This document shows, one piece after another, positions 5,846-13,858 of a stretch of DNA of 32,553 nucleotides. Origin of the DNA: an uncultured bacterium (GTDB lineage Bacteria > Bacillota > Clostridia > Lachnospirales > Lachnospiraceae). The notes under the pieces were generated by a model. The model was not told the DNA's origin and made no database searches. It saw only the letters and a program-made list of their open reading frames with translations. The translations under genes were made by a program, and so were the position numbers. The stretch spans positions 1 through 32,553 of the forward strand of contig CAJMRM010000035.1 in assembly GCA_905215775.1 (NCBI GenBank). Reading direction: 5' to 3'. How positions within the stretch are numbered: position 1 is the first letter of the stretch; the number at the start of each line of letters is the position of its first letter.

Positions 5846-5867
5846 GAGAGGGGCGAAAGCCCTTCTC
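5846..5867. other. Hairpin after the 40-aa peptide gene
   Basis: GAGAGGGGC, loop GAAA, GCCCTTCTC: 9 bp with one G-U pair, three bases after the stop codon. Without a T run it is a poor terminator; it may protect the mRNA 3' end or act as an antisense pairing site. Confidence 0.5.
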
Positions 5868-5870
5868 TTA

Positions 5871-5898
5871 ACTATAGTATAACATACTCATCTGTAAA
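5871..5898 (-). promoter_or_regulatory. Candidate antisense promoter
   Basis: On the minus strand TTTACA (complement of 5893-5898) and TATAGT (complement of 5871-5876) are 16 bp apart. Transcription starting near 5864 would run leftward through the hairpin and into the 40-aa gene. Confidence 0.4.
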
Positions 5899-5905
5899 AA
5901 ACAAT

Positions 5906-6025
5906 ATGAAGGATCTGATAAGACTTGCACTGATTTTTCTTGCCGCGATTTATCTTGGAAAAGCGGTATACTGTTCATTACGGCTTCTCGGGGAAGTCTG
6001 GAAGGAGCGTAGATCATGCCAGTAG
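5906..6025 (+). CDS. Possible 39-aa membrane peptide
   Basis: ATG at 5906 to TAG at 6023-6025. The frame encodes a hydrophobic stretch (LIRLALIFLAAIYLGKAVY) then a basic end. There is no ribosome site before the ATG, and the frame runs 10 bp into the next gene. It may be a real small membrane protein of the same unit or chance; listed with low confidence. Confidence 0.25.
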   Translation: MKDLIRLALIFLAAIYLGKAVYCSLRLLGEVWKERRSCQ

Positions 6026-6216
6026 GAAATCCAAAACCACAGACAATAGCGTCTGAAAGATACCAGAAAAAAGCGGGGTACATTTCAAAGGCCTTTAAAC
6101 TCAAACGCGAGGTGGCGGAATCCTTCGCTGAGGCCTGTGAGAAGGCCGGAGTAAGCCAGGCCGGACAGATTACAAAGATGATGAAAGAATTTGTTGAGGA
6201 AGTAAACCAGAATTAA
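6016..6216 (+). CDS. Small ribbon-helix-helix-like protein
   Basis: 66 aa, GGAAGGAG ribosome site. Starts MPVGNPKPQTIASERYQKKA, then FKLKREVAESFAEACEKAGV and SQAGQITKMMKEFVEEV. This layout matches a common small protein of Clostridia mobile elements in which FKLKREVAESF forms the beta strand and first helix of a ribbon-helix-helix fold. Probably a DNA-binding regulator, perhaps of its own unit. It is followed by a strong terminator, so it is the last gene of the transcript from the 5667 promoter. Confidence 0.65.
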   Translation: MPVGNPKPQTIASERYQKKAGYISKAFKLKREVAESFAEACEKAGVSQAGQITKMMKEFVEEVNQN

Positions 6217-6229
6217 TAAGGCTCTTTGG

Positions 6230-6258
6230 GCACCTGTCACAGCGGACAGGTGCTTTTT
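6230..6258 (+). terminator. Rho-independent terminator
   Basis: GCACCTGTC (6230-6238), loop ACAGCG, GACAGGTGC (6245-6253), then TTTTT: 9 perfect base pairs. It closes the accessory unit before the packaging genes, so late transcripts starting further left would need antitermination to pass it. Confidence 0.85.
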
Positions 6259-6331
6259 ATATGGCTGCTGATAGAAAAACAGGCAGAATAGGGAATTTAT
6301 CGGCTTCGGGAAGGCGTAAGGTACTACCAGA

Positions 6332-6356
6332 CCCCCGGCCCCCGTGCGGGGCGTGG
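6332..6356. other. GC-rich candidate cos region upstream of terminase
   Basis: The 185-bp gap 6259-6443 holds a run of C and G with the inverted repeat CCCCG-TG-CGGGG (6340-6351). In lambda-type phages with a GpA terminase the cos site lies just before the small-subunit gene, which is where this sits. Cutting here is inference; no ends are known from the sequence. An in-frame extension of the next gene back to 6261 crosses this block and is not believed. Confidence 0.3.
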
Positions 6357-6443
6357 AAGGCCCGGCATTTTTGGCTTTCCGGAACATTTTTTCAGGGCAC
6401 TTCCTTCCTCTTTCTGAGGGGGTCGGACAGGAGGCGTAGAAAG

Positions 6444-6980
6444 ATGATTGTTAATCAGAAGCAGCTGGCGGAATGCCTGGGTATCAGTTCCAGGAGAGTA
6501 CGCCAGTTAAGGGAAGAAGGGCTGTTTAAGCTGACCCAGGAAGGGAAAGGATACAGCCTGGAAAAAAGCATCCAGGAATACATTGAGTACAAAGTAAATG
6601 CGGAAACGGGACGCCGGGCATCTATATCGAAAGAGGAGGTGCAGGCAGAGCATGAGGAAGTCAAGAAGCAGATCTCTCTTCTGAAGCTCCGACGGCTTCG
6701 ACGGGAGCTTCATGAGGCGTCCGATGTGGAAGCGTTTTTGACAGATATGCTGCTCCGGTTTAAGAACCGGCTTTTGTCGGTGCCTTCCAGGCTGGCCATG
6801 CAGATTGCCGGAGAATCTGATATCAACGAAATCATACAGATCATTAAAAAGGAACTGGGAGCGGTGCTGGAAGAACTTTCAGAGTATGATCCGGATGAAA
6901 TTGACGGCGGCTCGGCCGGAGAGGACGATGATCCGGAGGAGGATGATCTGGAAGGGGAGGAGGGAGAGGACAGCGAATAA
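6444..6980 (+). CDS. Terminase small subunit (Nu1-like)
   Basis: 178 aa from the ATG at 6444, preceded by AGGAGG. The N-terminus is a winged-helix DNA-reading domain: NQKQLAECLGISSRRVRQLR, then EEGLFKLTQEGKGYSLEKSI. A basic coiled-coil middle (KKQISLLKLRRLRRELHEAS) would mediate oligomerisation, followed by a conserved FKNRLLSVPSRLA segment. The last 30 residues are almost all acidic or Gly (DDDPEEDDLEGEEGE). In lambda-type packaging this subunit binds cos and recruits the large subunit, which is the next gene 15 bp downstream. Confidence 0.85.
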   Translation: MIVNQKQLAECLGISSRRVRQLREEGLFKLTQEGKGYSLEKSIQEYIEYKVNAETGRRASISKEEVQAEHEEVKKQISLLKLRRLRRELHEASDVEAFLTDMLLRFKNRLLSVPSRLAMQIAGESDINEIIQIIKKELGAVLEELSEYDPDEIDGGSAGEDDDPEEDDLEGEEGEDSE

Positions 6981-6995
6981 AGGAGGGGTGCCAGG

Positions 6996-8849
6996 GTGAC
7001 GCAGAGAAGCAGGAACAGAAAGAAAACGGGACAGCTTTTCCGCCGGACCATAAAGAAGGCCCTGGCTATCCAGGATGAGATCACAGTCAGCCAGTGGGCG
7101 GAACGTTACCGGGTATTGGATGAGAGCAGCAATCTGTCCGGGAAATGGTCCAATGCGGTCACACCGTATCTGGTGGGAATCATGGATGCATTCAATGATC
7201 CCAGGATCCGGGAAATTTATCTGTGCAAAGGTTCCCAGCTGGGAGGAACAGAGGCTCTTATCAATATGCTAGGGTATATTATCTGTGAGGAGCCGGGACC
7301 GGCACTGATCGTATATCCGTCCGATGACCTGGCAAAGGCTGTTTCCAATGCTACGCTGAAACCGGCGTTCCGCCTGGTTCCGGAGATCCGGAAACAATTC
7401 AGCGAAACCAGATCGAAAGAGCTGCGGCTTAAATTTAAGTCCATGAACATTAATATTACCGGAGCCGGGTCGCCTTCAAAACTGGCATCCAGGGCAATCC
7501 GGTATCTTTTTTTTGATGAGATCGACAAAATGGGCGGGGCCAGCAAAAAGGAGGCATCCCCTTACAGCCTGGCCATGGAACGAATCAAAACGTTTAAGAC
7601 CCAGAGTAAGGTGTATGCCTGTTCAACACCCACCTTAAAGACCAATTATATCTGGCAGCTTCATGACAGCGCTGATGAGGTTCGGGAGTATTTTGTTCCA
7701 TGTCCGCACTGTGAGGCCATGATCCGGCTGGAGTTTAAACATATTCTTTACGACAAGGATCCGGAAAAGGACATGTCTCCTTATGAACGGGCACAGACAT
7801 CCTCCTATGTGTGCCCGGAATGCGGCTGCGAGATCCTGGACAGGGATAAGCCGCGGATGCTGCGGAAGGGGGAATGGCGGGCTGTCAAAAAACGGGGAGT
7901 CGGGAACCCGAAAACCGTGGGTTTTCGGCTCAGCTCTTTGTACAGCGTATTTGTAACATGGGCGGATGTAGCGGAAGAGTTTCTGAAATCGAAGGATGAT
8001 CCGGAAATGCTCCAGAACTTTGCCAACAGCTGGCTGGCCGAACCCTGGGAAGATACGAAACTGAAGACAACCGAAGATCTTGTGAAAGAACGGCAGACGG
8101 AGTATGAGGAATCTGAGGTGCCGGACTGGGCTGTGGAACTGACTGGTGGCATCGACGTCCAGGAAACCAGTGTATACTGGGTGATCCGGGCCTGGGGTGA
8201 ACACTGGACCAGCCAGCTGGTTGCCAGAGGACAGGCCGTGAACCTGTGGGAGGTGGACGGGATCATGAATCTGAATTATCAGAAACGGGATGGGACGCAG
8301 ATGGCTCCCAGCCTGGTCCTGGTAGACTCCGGAGACCAGACGGATATGGTGTATGACTTCTGTGTGGATACTGCCGAGTATACGTTGCCCAGTAAGGGCG
8401 CGAGTAAAAAGCTGGAGACTGATTATAAGATCAGCACCATCAATAAGGCCGGTTCCAGGGCTACGGGGCATCCGCTTGTCATGGTGGATACTTCCAAATA
8501 TAAGGACCGTATCGCGGCCCGTATGGCCAGGAAAAACGGAAATGGTGCCTGGATGGTATTCCGGGGAATTGACGATGAGTATGCTGCCCAGGTCACGGCA
8601 GAACACAAGATCAATGAACGTCAGGCAAATGGAAAGATCGTCCAGAAGTGGGTTCCAAAAGGCAGCCATAAGGATAACCATTACCTGGACGCGGAGGTAT
8701 ATGCTATGGCGGCTGCGGATATCCGCGGGGCGAGGACCTGGCATCTGGACAAATATGAGCCGTCGGAGGCTCCTAAAAAATCCCGGTCTGGCTCTGAGGC
8801 GAAGGAAGAGCAGTGGATCCGGGAAAATGAACTGGAGGGATGGATATAA
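6996..8849 (+). CDS. terL: Terminase large subunit (GpA family)
   Basis: 617 aa from GTG at 6996 (AGGAGGGG site). The ATPase part holds a Walker A-like CKGSQLGGTEAL near residue 77, with Gly where most P-loops have Lys, and a Walker B IRYLFFDEIDKMGG near 170. A zinc-binding pair follows (CPHCE, CPECGC). The C-terminal nuclease half shows GGIDVQETSVYWVIRAWG, LVLVDSGDQTDMVYDF and HYLDAEVYAMAAA, whose Asp residues are candidates for metal binding. It packages phage DNA into the prohead through the portal and cuts at the packaging site. Full length for the family. Confidence 0.93.
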   Translation: MTQRSRNRKKTGQLFRRTIKKALAIQDEITVSQWAERYRVLDESSNLSGKWSNAVTPYLVGIMDAFNDPRIREIYLCKGSQLGGTEALINMLGYIICEEPGPALIVYPSDDLAKAVSNATLKPAFRLVPEIRKQFSETRSKELRLKFKSMNINITGAGSPSKLASRAIRYLFFDEIDKMGGASKKEASPYSLAMERIKTFKTQSKVYACSTPTLKTNYIWQLHDSADEVREYFVPCPHCEAMIRLEFKHILYDKDPEKDMSPYERAQTSSYVCPECGCEILDRDKPRMLRKGEWRAVKKRGVGNPKTVGFRLSSLYSVFVTWADVAEEFLKSKDDPEMLQNFANSWLAEPWEDTKLKTTEDLVKERQTEYEESEVPDWAVELTGGIDVQETSVYWVIRAWGEHWTSQLVARGQAVNLWEVDGIMNLNYQKRDGTQMAPSLVLVDSGDQTDMVYDFCVDTAEYTLPSKGASKKLETDYKISTINKAGSRATGHPLVMVDTSKYKDRIAARMARKNGNGAWMVFRGIDDEYAAQVTAEHKINERQANGKIVQKWVPKGSHKDNHYLDAEVYAMAAADIRGARTWHLDKYEPSEAPKKSRSGSEAKEEQWIRENELEGWI

Positions 8850-8850
8850 G

Positions 8851-9081
8851 ATGGAAGAACAGAACGGTACAGCAAGAGAGCAGTTAGAAAATATCAATGA
8901 GGCAATTTACAACATCCTGGCGGGTGGTCAGAGCTATAAGATCGGATCCAGGTCTCTGACCAGGGCAGATCTGGCCACGCTGATCGCAGAGAGGAACCGG
9001 CTGGAGTCCCAGCTGGATGGAGGCGGCTCTTTACTAGCGGGAGCATATGCCGCAGATTTCGGGCCGGATAACAGGAGGTAG
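8851..9081 (+). CDS. Small head-tail joining protein (gpW/DUF6148-like)
   Basis: 76 aa, starting one base after the terminase stop. The core SYKIGSRSLTRADLATLIAE with following coiled-coil residues is the typical signature of small proteins encoded between the GpA terminase and the lambda-type portal. In lambda, gpW plugs the portal to hold DNA and create the tail-binding surface. Role assigned by position and signature. Confidence 0.75.
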   Translation: MEEQNGTAREQLENINEAIYNILAGGQSYKIGSRSLTRADLATLIAERNRLESQLDGGGSLLAGAYAADFGPDNRR

Positions 9082-9083
9082 CC

Positions 9084-10619
9084 ATGAATATCATTGACAG
9101 TATTGCCGGATACATAAGTCCACGGTGGGGTGCCCTGCGTGCTGAATGGCGGAATACGCTGGAGGCATACAGAGGAAATTATGACGCCGGGGCGGATGGA
9201 AGGCTTCAGAACCAGTGGAATATCCAGAACCTGTCTGGGGAAATGACGGACCGGTATGACCGGGACCGGGTCCGGGCCAGGGCGCGGGACCTGGAAAGAA
9301 ATTCAGATACCATGAATTCGGTCGTCCGGGCATTCCGCCGCAATGTGATTGGGAGCGGCATCCACATACGGGTGACAACCGGGGATGCGGATATCAACGA
9401 AACACTGGAGAAAATGTGGAAAAAGTGGTGCAAACGGTTTAACTGTGATGTGACTGGCCAGCAGTCCTTCACCCAGATCGTCCGGATGTGTATCCAGAGA
9501 AAGATCGTGGATGGCGGGATCCTGGTCGTGAAGCGGTATACGAACCAGGGAATCATTCCTCTTCAACTCCAGATTTTAGAGGTGGATGAGCTGGATATTT
9601 CCCAGCTTGCGCCAAAGAAGAAAGGGAACCGGGTTGTAGGCGGAATTGAATATAACCGGTGGAACCGGCCGGAGGGGTACTGGATCCGGCAGTATTCCAT
9701 TGACGGATACACCCAGACAGAGCCGGTTTACATCGAGGCTAAGGATGTGGTTTTTTATTTTTCCAAGAAGCGGCCATCCCAGATCCGGGAGATTTCGGAT
9801 CTCAGCCCGTCCCTTACCAGGATCAAGGATATGAACGAGTTCATGCATGCGGTGACACTGAAGGAAAAGATCGCAGCCTGTCTGGCAGTCTTTATCAAAC
9901 GGATTGCTTCGATTGGAGGGCCAGGTCGCGGGTCACATAAGGCGGGGCCGGATGCGACGTATGCGGGAAAACGGGTGGTCCCAGGAATGATCATGGAGCT
10001 GAATGCCGGAGACGAGGCGCAGATGCTGAACCCGGCCGGGCAGGGGACAGACGCCACATCATTTATAAAGACATTGCAGCGGATGGTATCATCCTCCAAT
10101 GGCCTGTCTTATGAATCCACATCCCGGGATATGTCTGAAACAAATTATGCGTCAGCAAGGCAGTCTATGATTGAAGATGATCTGACGTATGGAGAGGAAA
10201 GAGAGATTTTGGTTGAAAATTTTCTGGATGAGATCTATGAGTCGTTTGTGATCTCCTGCTGGCTGAAGGGTGTGATCCAGGCGGCAGATTTCTGGGAAAA
10301 CCTGGAACGGTATCTGTCCCATGAATGGGTGGTGATCCCCAGACGATGGATCGACCCATATAAGGAGGCCAGCGCCAACAGCGTGGCATTAAAGACGGGG
10401 CAGAAAACATTCCAGCAGTCTTGTACGGAGAACGGCCGGGACTGGAAACAGGTAATTGATGAAATGGCAGATGCCAGGGATTACGCCAATGACCGGGGAA
10501 TCGACCTTATGGCCATGATCTCCGGCCGGGATCCCGGCGGCAGTGAAATGGAGGAGAGTTATGGGCAGAGCGCAGATCAGGGAAAGGCCTATGCGGAAGA
10601 ATCCGAAGGGAGAGAATGA
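9084..10619 (+). CDS. Portal protein (lambda-type)
   Basis: 511 aa, AGGAGG site, 2 bp after the joining protein. N-terminus typical of lambda gpB-type portals: a WRNTLEAYRGNYDAG start, then RARARDLERNSDTMNSVVRA and FRRNVIGSGIHIRV. Mid region has QILEVDELDIS and GGIEYNRWNRPEGYWI; the wing/stem region includes SGRDP near the C-terminus and acidic end residues. It forms the ring at one vertex through which DNA passes. Overlaps the protease gene by 59 bp. Confidence 0.92.
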   Translation: MNIIDSIAGYISPRWGALRAEWRNTLEAYRGNYDAGADGRLQNQWNIQNLSGEMTDRYDRDRVRARARDLERNSDTMNSVVRAFRRNVIGSGIHIRVTTGDADINETLEKMWKKWCKRFNCDVTGQQSFTQIVRMCIQRKIVDGGILVVKRYTNQGIIPLQLQILEVDELDISQLAPKKKGNRVVGGIEYNRWNRPEGYWIRQYSIDGYTQTEPVYIEAKDVVFYFSKKRPSQIREISDLSPSLTRIKDMNEFMHAVTLKEKIAACLAVFIKRIASIGGPGRGSHKAGPDATYAGKRVVPGMIMELNAGDEAQMLNPAGQGTDATSFIKTLQRMVSSSNGLSYESTSRDMSETNYASARQSMIEDDLTYGEEREILVENFLDEIYESFVISCWLKGVIQAADFWENLERYLSHEWVVIPRRWIDPYKEASANSVALKTGQKTFQQSCTENGRDWKQVIDEMADARDYANDRGIDLMAMISGRDPGGSEMEESYGQSADQGKAYAEESEGRE

Positions 10620-11202
10620 TTTTCTTCCGGTCCGGTTTATGGATGCGGGAATCCGGTCCATGGAGGGCGAGGGAAATGAAAGAAGGTTTGAATTGTCCTT
10701 TTCTTCCGAGGAACCGTATGGCCGGTGGTTCGGGTCCGAGATCCTGGACCATACGGAGGGGTGCATGGATCTGGAACGGTTAAACTCCATCGGAGTCCTT
10801 TTATTTAACCATGACACAGACCGGGTACTGGGAAAGGTGGAAAAGGCCTGGAATCAGGAGAACCGGGGAATGGCCGTGGTGGAGTTTGACGATGATGAAG
10901 CTGCGGAAACGATCCGGAAGAAGGTGGCCGGGGGAACCTTAAAGGGAGTTTCGGTCCGGTACAGCGTGGATACCTGGGAGGAGGTCATGGCGGGAAAGAA
11001 ATCCTCTGACGGACGGTTTACGGGTCCCTGTTACATTGCTAAAAAATGGACGCCACTGGAGATCAGCATCGTATCCGTACCGGCGGATCCGACGGTCGGT
11101 GTGGGGAGGGATTTTGCAGGTGAGAACGGAGACACAGGCTCTGGGCTGGACGTTTTTGAACGGATGGTTCGGGTGAACGAGAACCGGATACGGAGAAATT
11201 AA
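10561..11202 (+). CDS. Prohead maturation protease
   Basis: 213 aa from the ATG at 10561 (GGAGGAG site); a GTG at 10543 is also in frame. Shows the HK97-type serine protease signature: catalytic His in LFNHDTDRVLGKVE, Ser in GVSVRYSVD, and the conserved LEISIVSVPADPTVG. It would cut the scaffold part and N-terminal arm of the capsid protein during head maturation. The long overlap with the portal gene suggests translational coupling. The gene is followed by the hicAB insertion rather than directly by the capsid genes. Confidence 0.9.
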   Translation: MGRAQIRERPMRKNPKGENDFLPVRFMDAGIRSMEGEGNERRFELSFSSEEPYGRWFGSEILDHTEGCMDLERLNSIGVLLFNHDTDRVLGKVEKAWNQENRGMAVVEFDDDEAAETIRKKVAGGTLKGVSVRYSVDTWEEVMAGKKSSDGRFTGPCYIAKKWTPLEISIVSVPADPTVGVGRDFAGENGDTGSGLDVFERMVRVNENRIRRN

Positions 11203-11211
11203 AGAAAATGT

Positions 11212-11262
11212 GTAATAAATGTGGATTAGCTGCTTGACTAGTGGGTAATAAATGTTTGTGAT
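11212..11262 (+). promoter_or_regulatory. hicAB promoter region with 11-bp direct repeats
   Basis: GTAATAAATGT occurs at 11212-11222 and again at 11245-11255, 33 bp apart (about three helix turns). A -35-like TTGACT at 11234-11239 and -10-like TGTGAT at 11257-11262 are 17 bp apart, so the second repeat lies between the boxes. The repeats are good candidates for the HicB operator; direct proof is lacking. Confidence 0.45.
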
Positions 11263-11284
11263 GGGATTGTAAGGAGGTAAACAG

Positions 11285-11458
11285 ATGAAACGAAGAGACC
11301 TGATTAAAAAGCTGGAAGAAGCGGGATTTCGTTTCAAGGAGCATGGAGGAAATCACGATACCTATAAAAGGGGAAGTGATACGGAACAAGTTCCACGACA
11401 CACAGAAATAAATGAGATCACAGCAAAGCGGATACTGAAAAAATGGGGATTGGATTAA
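11285..11458 (+). CDS. hicA: HicA toxin (mRNA interferase)
   Basis: 57 aa, short but full length for the family, with AAGGAGG before the ATG. MKRRDLIKKLEEAGF, then FKEHGGNHDTYKRG with the active-site His, and VPRHTEINEITAKRILKKWG give the double-stranded-RNA-binding-like HicA fold. HicA cuts mRNA without the ribosome and is held by HicB. The gene sits inside the capsid operon yet has its own promoter region and a terminator after hicB. Confidence 0.88.
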   Translation: MKRRDLIKKLEEAGFRFKEHGGNHDTYKRGSDTEQVPRHTEINEITAKRILKKWGLD

Positions 11459-11498
11459 TCCCCTGTATCCTTTTGCCGGATGACAGGAGGTAGATATA

Positions 11499-11924
11499 AT
11501 GAAACGGGCATTTCCAACGTTTATTACACAGGCAGGAAAGGACTTTCTGGTCTATGTGCCGGATCTGGATCTTTATACGGAGGGAAACAGCCTGACAGAT
11601 GCCATTGAAATGGCGAGGGATGCCATTGGATTAAAGGGAATTGATCTGGAGGATGATGGAAAGGCAATCCCGGAAGCCTCTTCATACGAAGAGGCGTTCC
11701 AGAAAGCAGGGGAAGATACGGAAGATCTGGATTACCGAACAGGTATCGTAACGATGGTAGACGTCGATTTTACTGCTTACCGGAGCCGTATGGATAACAG
11801 AATGGTCCGCAGGAATGTAACTTTGCCCAACTGGCTTAATCTGGAGGCAGAGAGGCTTCATTTGAATGTCTCCAGGGTATTACAGGAAGCTCTTGCTGAG
11901 AGAGTGGGAGAAGCTGGCCGGTAA
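11499..11924 (+). CDS. hicB: HicB antitoxin
   Basis: 141 aa, ACAGGAGG site. The N-terminal ~60 residues form the partly degraded RNase-H-like domain (FPTFITQAGKDFLVYVPDLD, TDAIEMARDAIGLKG) that blocks HicA. The C-terminal part (RRNVTLPNWLNLEAERLHLN, VSRVLQEALAERVG) is a ribbon-helix-helix DNA-binding domain, so the protein probably represses its own promoter at 11212-11262. Order hicA-hicB with a 40-bp gap is normal. Confidence 0.88.
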   Translation: MKRAFPTFITQAGKDFLVYVPDLDLYTEGNSLTDAIEMARDAIGLKGIDLEDDGKAIPEASSYEEAFQKAGEDTEDLDYRTGIVTMVDVDFTAYRSRMDNRMVRRNVTLPNWLNLEAERLHLNVSRVLQEALAERVGEAGR

Positions 11925-11957
11925 TTTTTTAAAACAGCATAAAAACAACAGGTAATC

Positions 11958-11987
11958 AGAACGTCCTTCATACGGGGCGTTCTTTTT
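11958..11987 (+). terminator. Terminator after hicB
   Basis: AGAACGTCC, 7-nt loop, GGGGCGTTCT followed by TTTT. It insulates hicAB from the capsid genes downstream; late transcription must pass it. Confidence 0.7.
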
Positions 11988-12021
11988 ATACTCAAAATCA
12001 GACGGAAGGGAGGGGAAGAAC

Positions 12022-12264
12022 ATGAATAATATGGAGCAGGCCATGAGGAAAGCCGTTGCGGCGCTTACGGGTAAAAAGGAACAGGAGGTTCCGGCAGGAT
12101 CCATGGAACAGATCTGTGAATTTCTCGCAGAGCACTACAAAGCGCCGTCGGGTCCGGCGTTTACCCAGGTCCAGGCCCCGGCAACAGCCGCCGGTGAGAC
12201 GCCGACGAAAGCCGAGTATGACGCCCTGGTGCAGAAGCTGAAGGACGCGGGAATCTTTAAATAA
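12022..12264 (+). CDS. Small head protein (head-fibre-like C-terminus)
   Basis: 80 aa, GGGAGGGG site. A helical N-terminal half (MEQAMRKAVAALTGKKEQEV), a Pro/Ala/Thr-rich linker, and a C-terminal PTKAEYDALVQKLKDAGIFK. That ending resembles the tail of phage head-fibre or small head-decoration proteins encoded next to the capsid gene. Role in the head is inferred from position and ending only. Confidence 0.55.
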   Translation: MNNMEQAMRKAVAALTGKKEQEVPAGSMEQICEFLAEHYKAPSGPAFTQVQAPATAAGETPTKAEYDALVQKLKDAGIFK

Positions 12265-12308
12265 TGATAAAAGCAGATGCCGGAGAACATCCGGGGAAGG
12301 AGAATGGA

Positions 12309-13841
12309 ATGATAGTACAGGAAATGATTGCAAGACAGAGGCAGATCACTGACCAGGCGCGGAGCGAGGGCCGGGATCTGACGGAAGCGGAAAAGGCGGA
12401 GTTTGACAGACTCCAGGGACAGATCGATGCCGGAGACGGAAACCGTGGCGCGGCCACAGGCGGACAGGAACCTCCGGCATCTGCTCCCGGGAAAGAGGAT
12501 CCGGATGCGGCGGGACAGAGGGCGGCTCTGGCGGAGCGTGCGCGGATCAGCGAGATCCAGGGACTCTGCCGGAAATTCGGAGTGGACCCGGACCCGTTTG
12601 TTTCCAGGGGAGACAGTATTGACCAGGTCCGGGCGGCTGTACTGGATCAGCTGGAAAGAAATGGATCGCCTGTTTCAGTGCGTGTTACTGCGGATGCAGG
12701 GGACAAGAAACGGGCTGCCATGGTGGACGGGATCCTTTTAAGGAATAATATTCCTGTGGAAAAGCCTGCGGAAGGTGCCAGGGAGTTCCGCGGTACGTCC
12801 TTAAGGATGATCGCAGCCAGCTGTTTGGCGGAGGAGGATAGTGAAAACAGCAGAAATTATTATATGATGGGGGCCAACGAGCTGTTTGAGGAGACCATGA
12901 GAAGGTCATTTTACAATCCGTCTTCTTCTTTCCCGGCCATCATGGACCAGACCATCCGGAAGGCCTATGTGGAGGGCCATAAGACAGCGCCCGTAACCTT
13001 TGACCAGTTTACCTCCAGGGGTACGCTTACAGATTTTAAGAAGGCGGATAATTATTATATCCAGGGCAGCTTCGGGGAATTTCTGGAGGTACCGGAAAAC
13101 GGGGAATTAAAGCATACGCTTCCGATGGACGAAAAGCTGCCCCAGAGACAGCTTAAGACCTATGGCCGTCAGTTCACCATGTCCCGTCAGGCGTTTATCA
13201 ACGACGACATGGGCGTTGTCACCACACTTCCGGCCAGGGCAGCAAGGGCATCCAGGACTACGATCAACAACCAGGTATATAAGGTCCTTACCGGCAGCCA
13301 GAAGATTTATGACGGAAAGCCGCTGTTTACGGCGGAGCATAAAAATATCCTGGCACAGGGAACTGAGATCAGCCAGGAGGCAGTCCAGTCCATGATCCTG
13401 GCGCTGGGCGGCCATAAAAAGAAAATGGATGGCGTGGATCAGGCCGTCATTATCCGGCCAGCTGTAATGGTGGTTCCTCTGGGGTATAAATTCCAGATGT
13501 ATACGCTGTTCCATTCCACGACTATCAGCGCATCCGGAACGGTAAATCCTCTTTACCAGTATAAGGATATGATCCAGGTTGTGGAGGACGCCACCTTAAA
13601 CGCTCTGATCCCTTCCGGCCCGATCCCGTGGTACCTGGTTGGCGATGCCAATGATACCAATTTTATCCAGGTGGACTACTTAAACGGCCAGGATATTCCC
13701 AACATCCGCCGGATGGAGGCCCCGGGACAGCTGGGCTTCGTGTGGGATGTGTATCTGGACTGGGGCATTACGGTGCTGGATTACCGTGGGGCTGTGAAGA
13801 ATCCGGGCGTGGAAATTAAAAGCCCCATTGCACTGGCGTAA
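12309..13841 (+). CDS. Major capsid protein (Mu gpT-like, HK97 fold)
   Basis: 510 aa from the ATG at 12309, preferred over 12264 because AAGGAG precedes it. The first ~110 residues are a charged coiled coil (RQRQITDQARSEGRDLTEAE) that probably acts as the scaffold domain removed by the protease. The main part carries the gpT-type segments TAPVTFDQFTSRGTLTDFKK, GSFGEFLEVPENGELKHT and KTYGRQFTMSRQAFINDDMG, and ends GITVLDYRGAVKNPG. It builds the icosahedral shell. The N-terminal delta-domain type and gpT-type core together are usual in this phage group. Confidence 0.85.
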   Translation: MIVQEMIARQRQITDQARSEGRDLTEAEKAEFDRLQGQIDAGDGNRGAATGGQEPPASAPGKEDPDAAGQRAALAERARISEIQGLCRKFGVDPDPFVSRGDSIDQVRAAVLDQLERNGSPVSVRVTADAGDKKRAAMVDGILLRNNIPVEKPAEGAREFRGTSLRMIAASCLAEEDSENSRNYYMMGANELFEETMRRSFYNPSSSFPAIMDQTIRKAYVEGHKTAPVTFDQFTSRGTLTDFKKADNYYIQGSFGEFLEVPENGELKHTLPMDEKLPQRQLKTYGRQFTMSRQAFINDDMGVVTTLPARAARASRTTINNQVYKVLTGSQKIYDGKPLFTAEHKNILAQGTEISQEAVQSMILALGGHKKKMDGVDQAVIIRPAVMVVPLGYKFQMYTLFHSTTISASGTVNPLYQYKDMIQVVEDATLNALIPSGPIPWYLVGDANDTNFIQVDYLNGQDIPNIRRMEAPGQLGFVWDVYLDWGITVLDYRGAVKNPGVEIKSPIALA

Positions 13842-13858
13842 GGAAAGGAGAAAAGATT

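Noticed and set aside
6261..6443. N-terminal extension of the small terminase back to 6261
   Set aside because: No ribosome site at 6261, follows a terminator directly and runs through the GC-rich block; the ATG at 6444 has AGGAGG and begins the winged-helix domain.
7635..8897. 420-aa minus-strand frame opposite the terminase
   Set aside because: Antisense shadow of a strongly conserved gene; no ribosome site or family resemblance.
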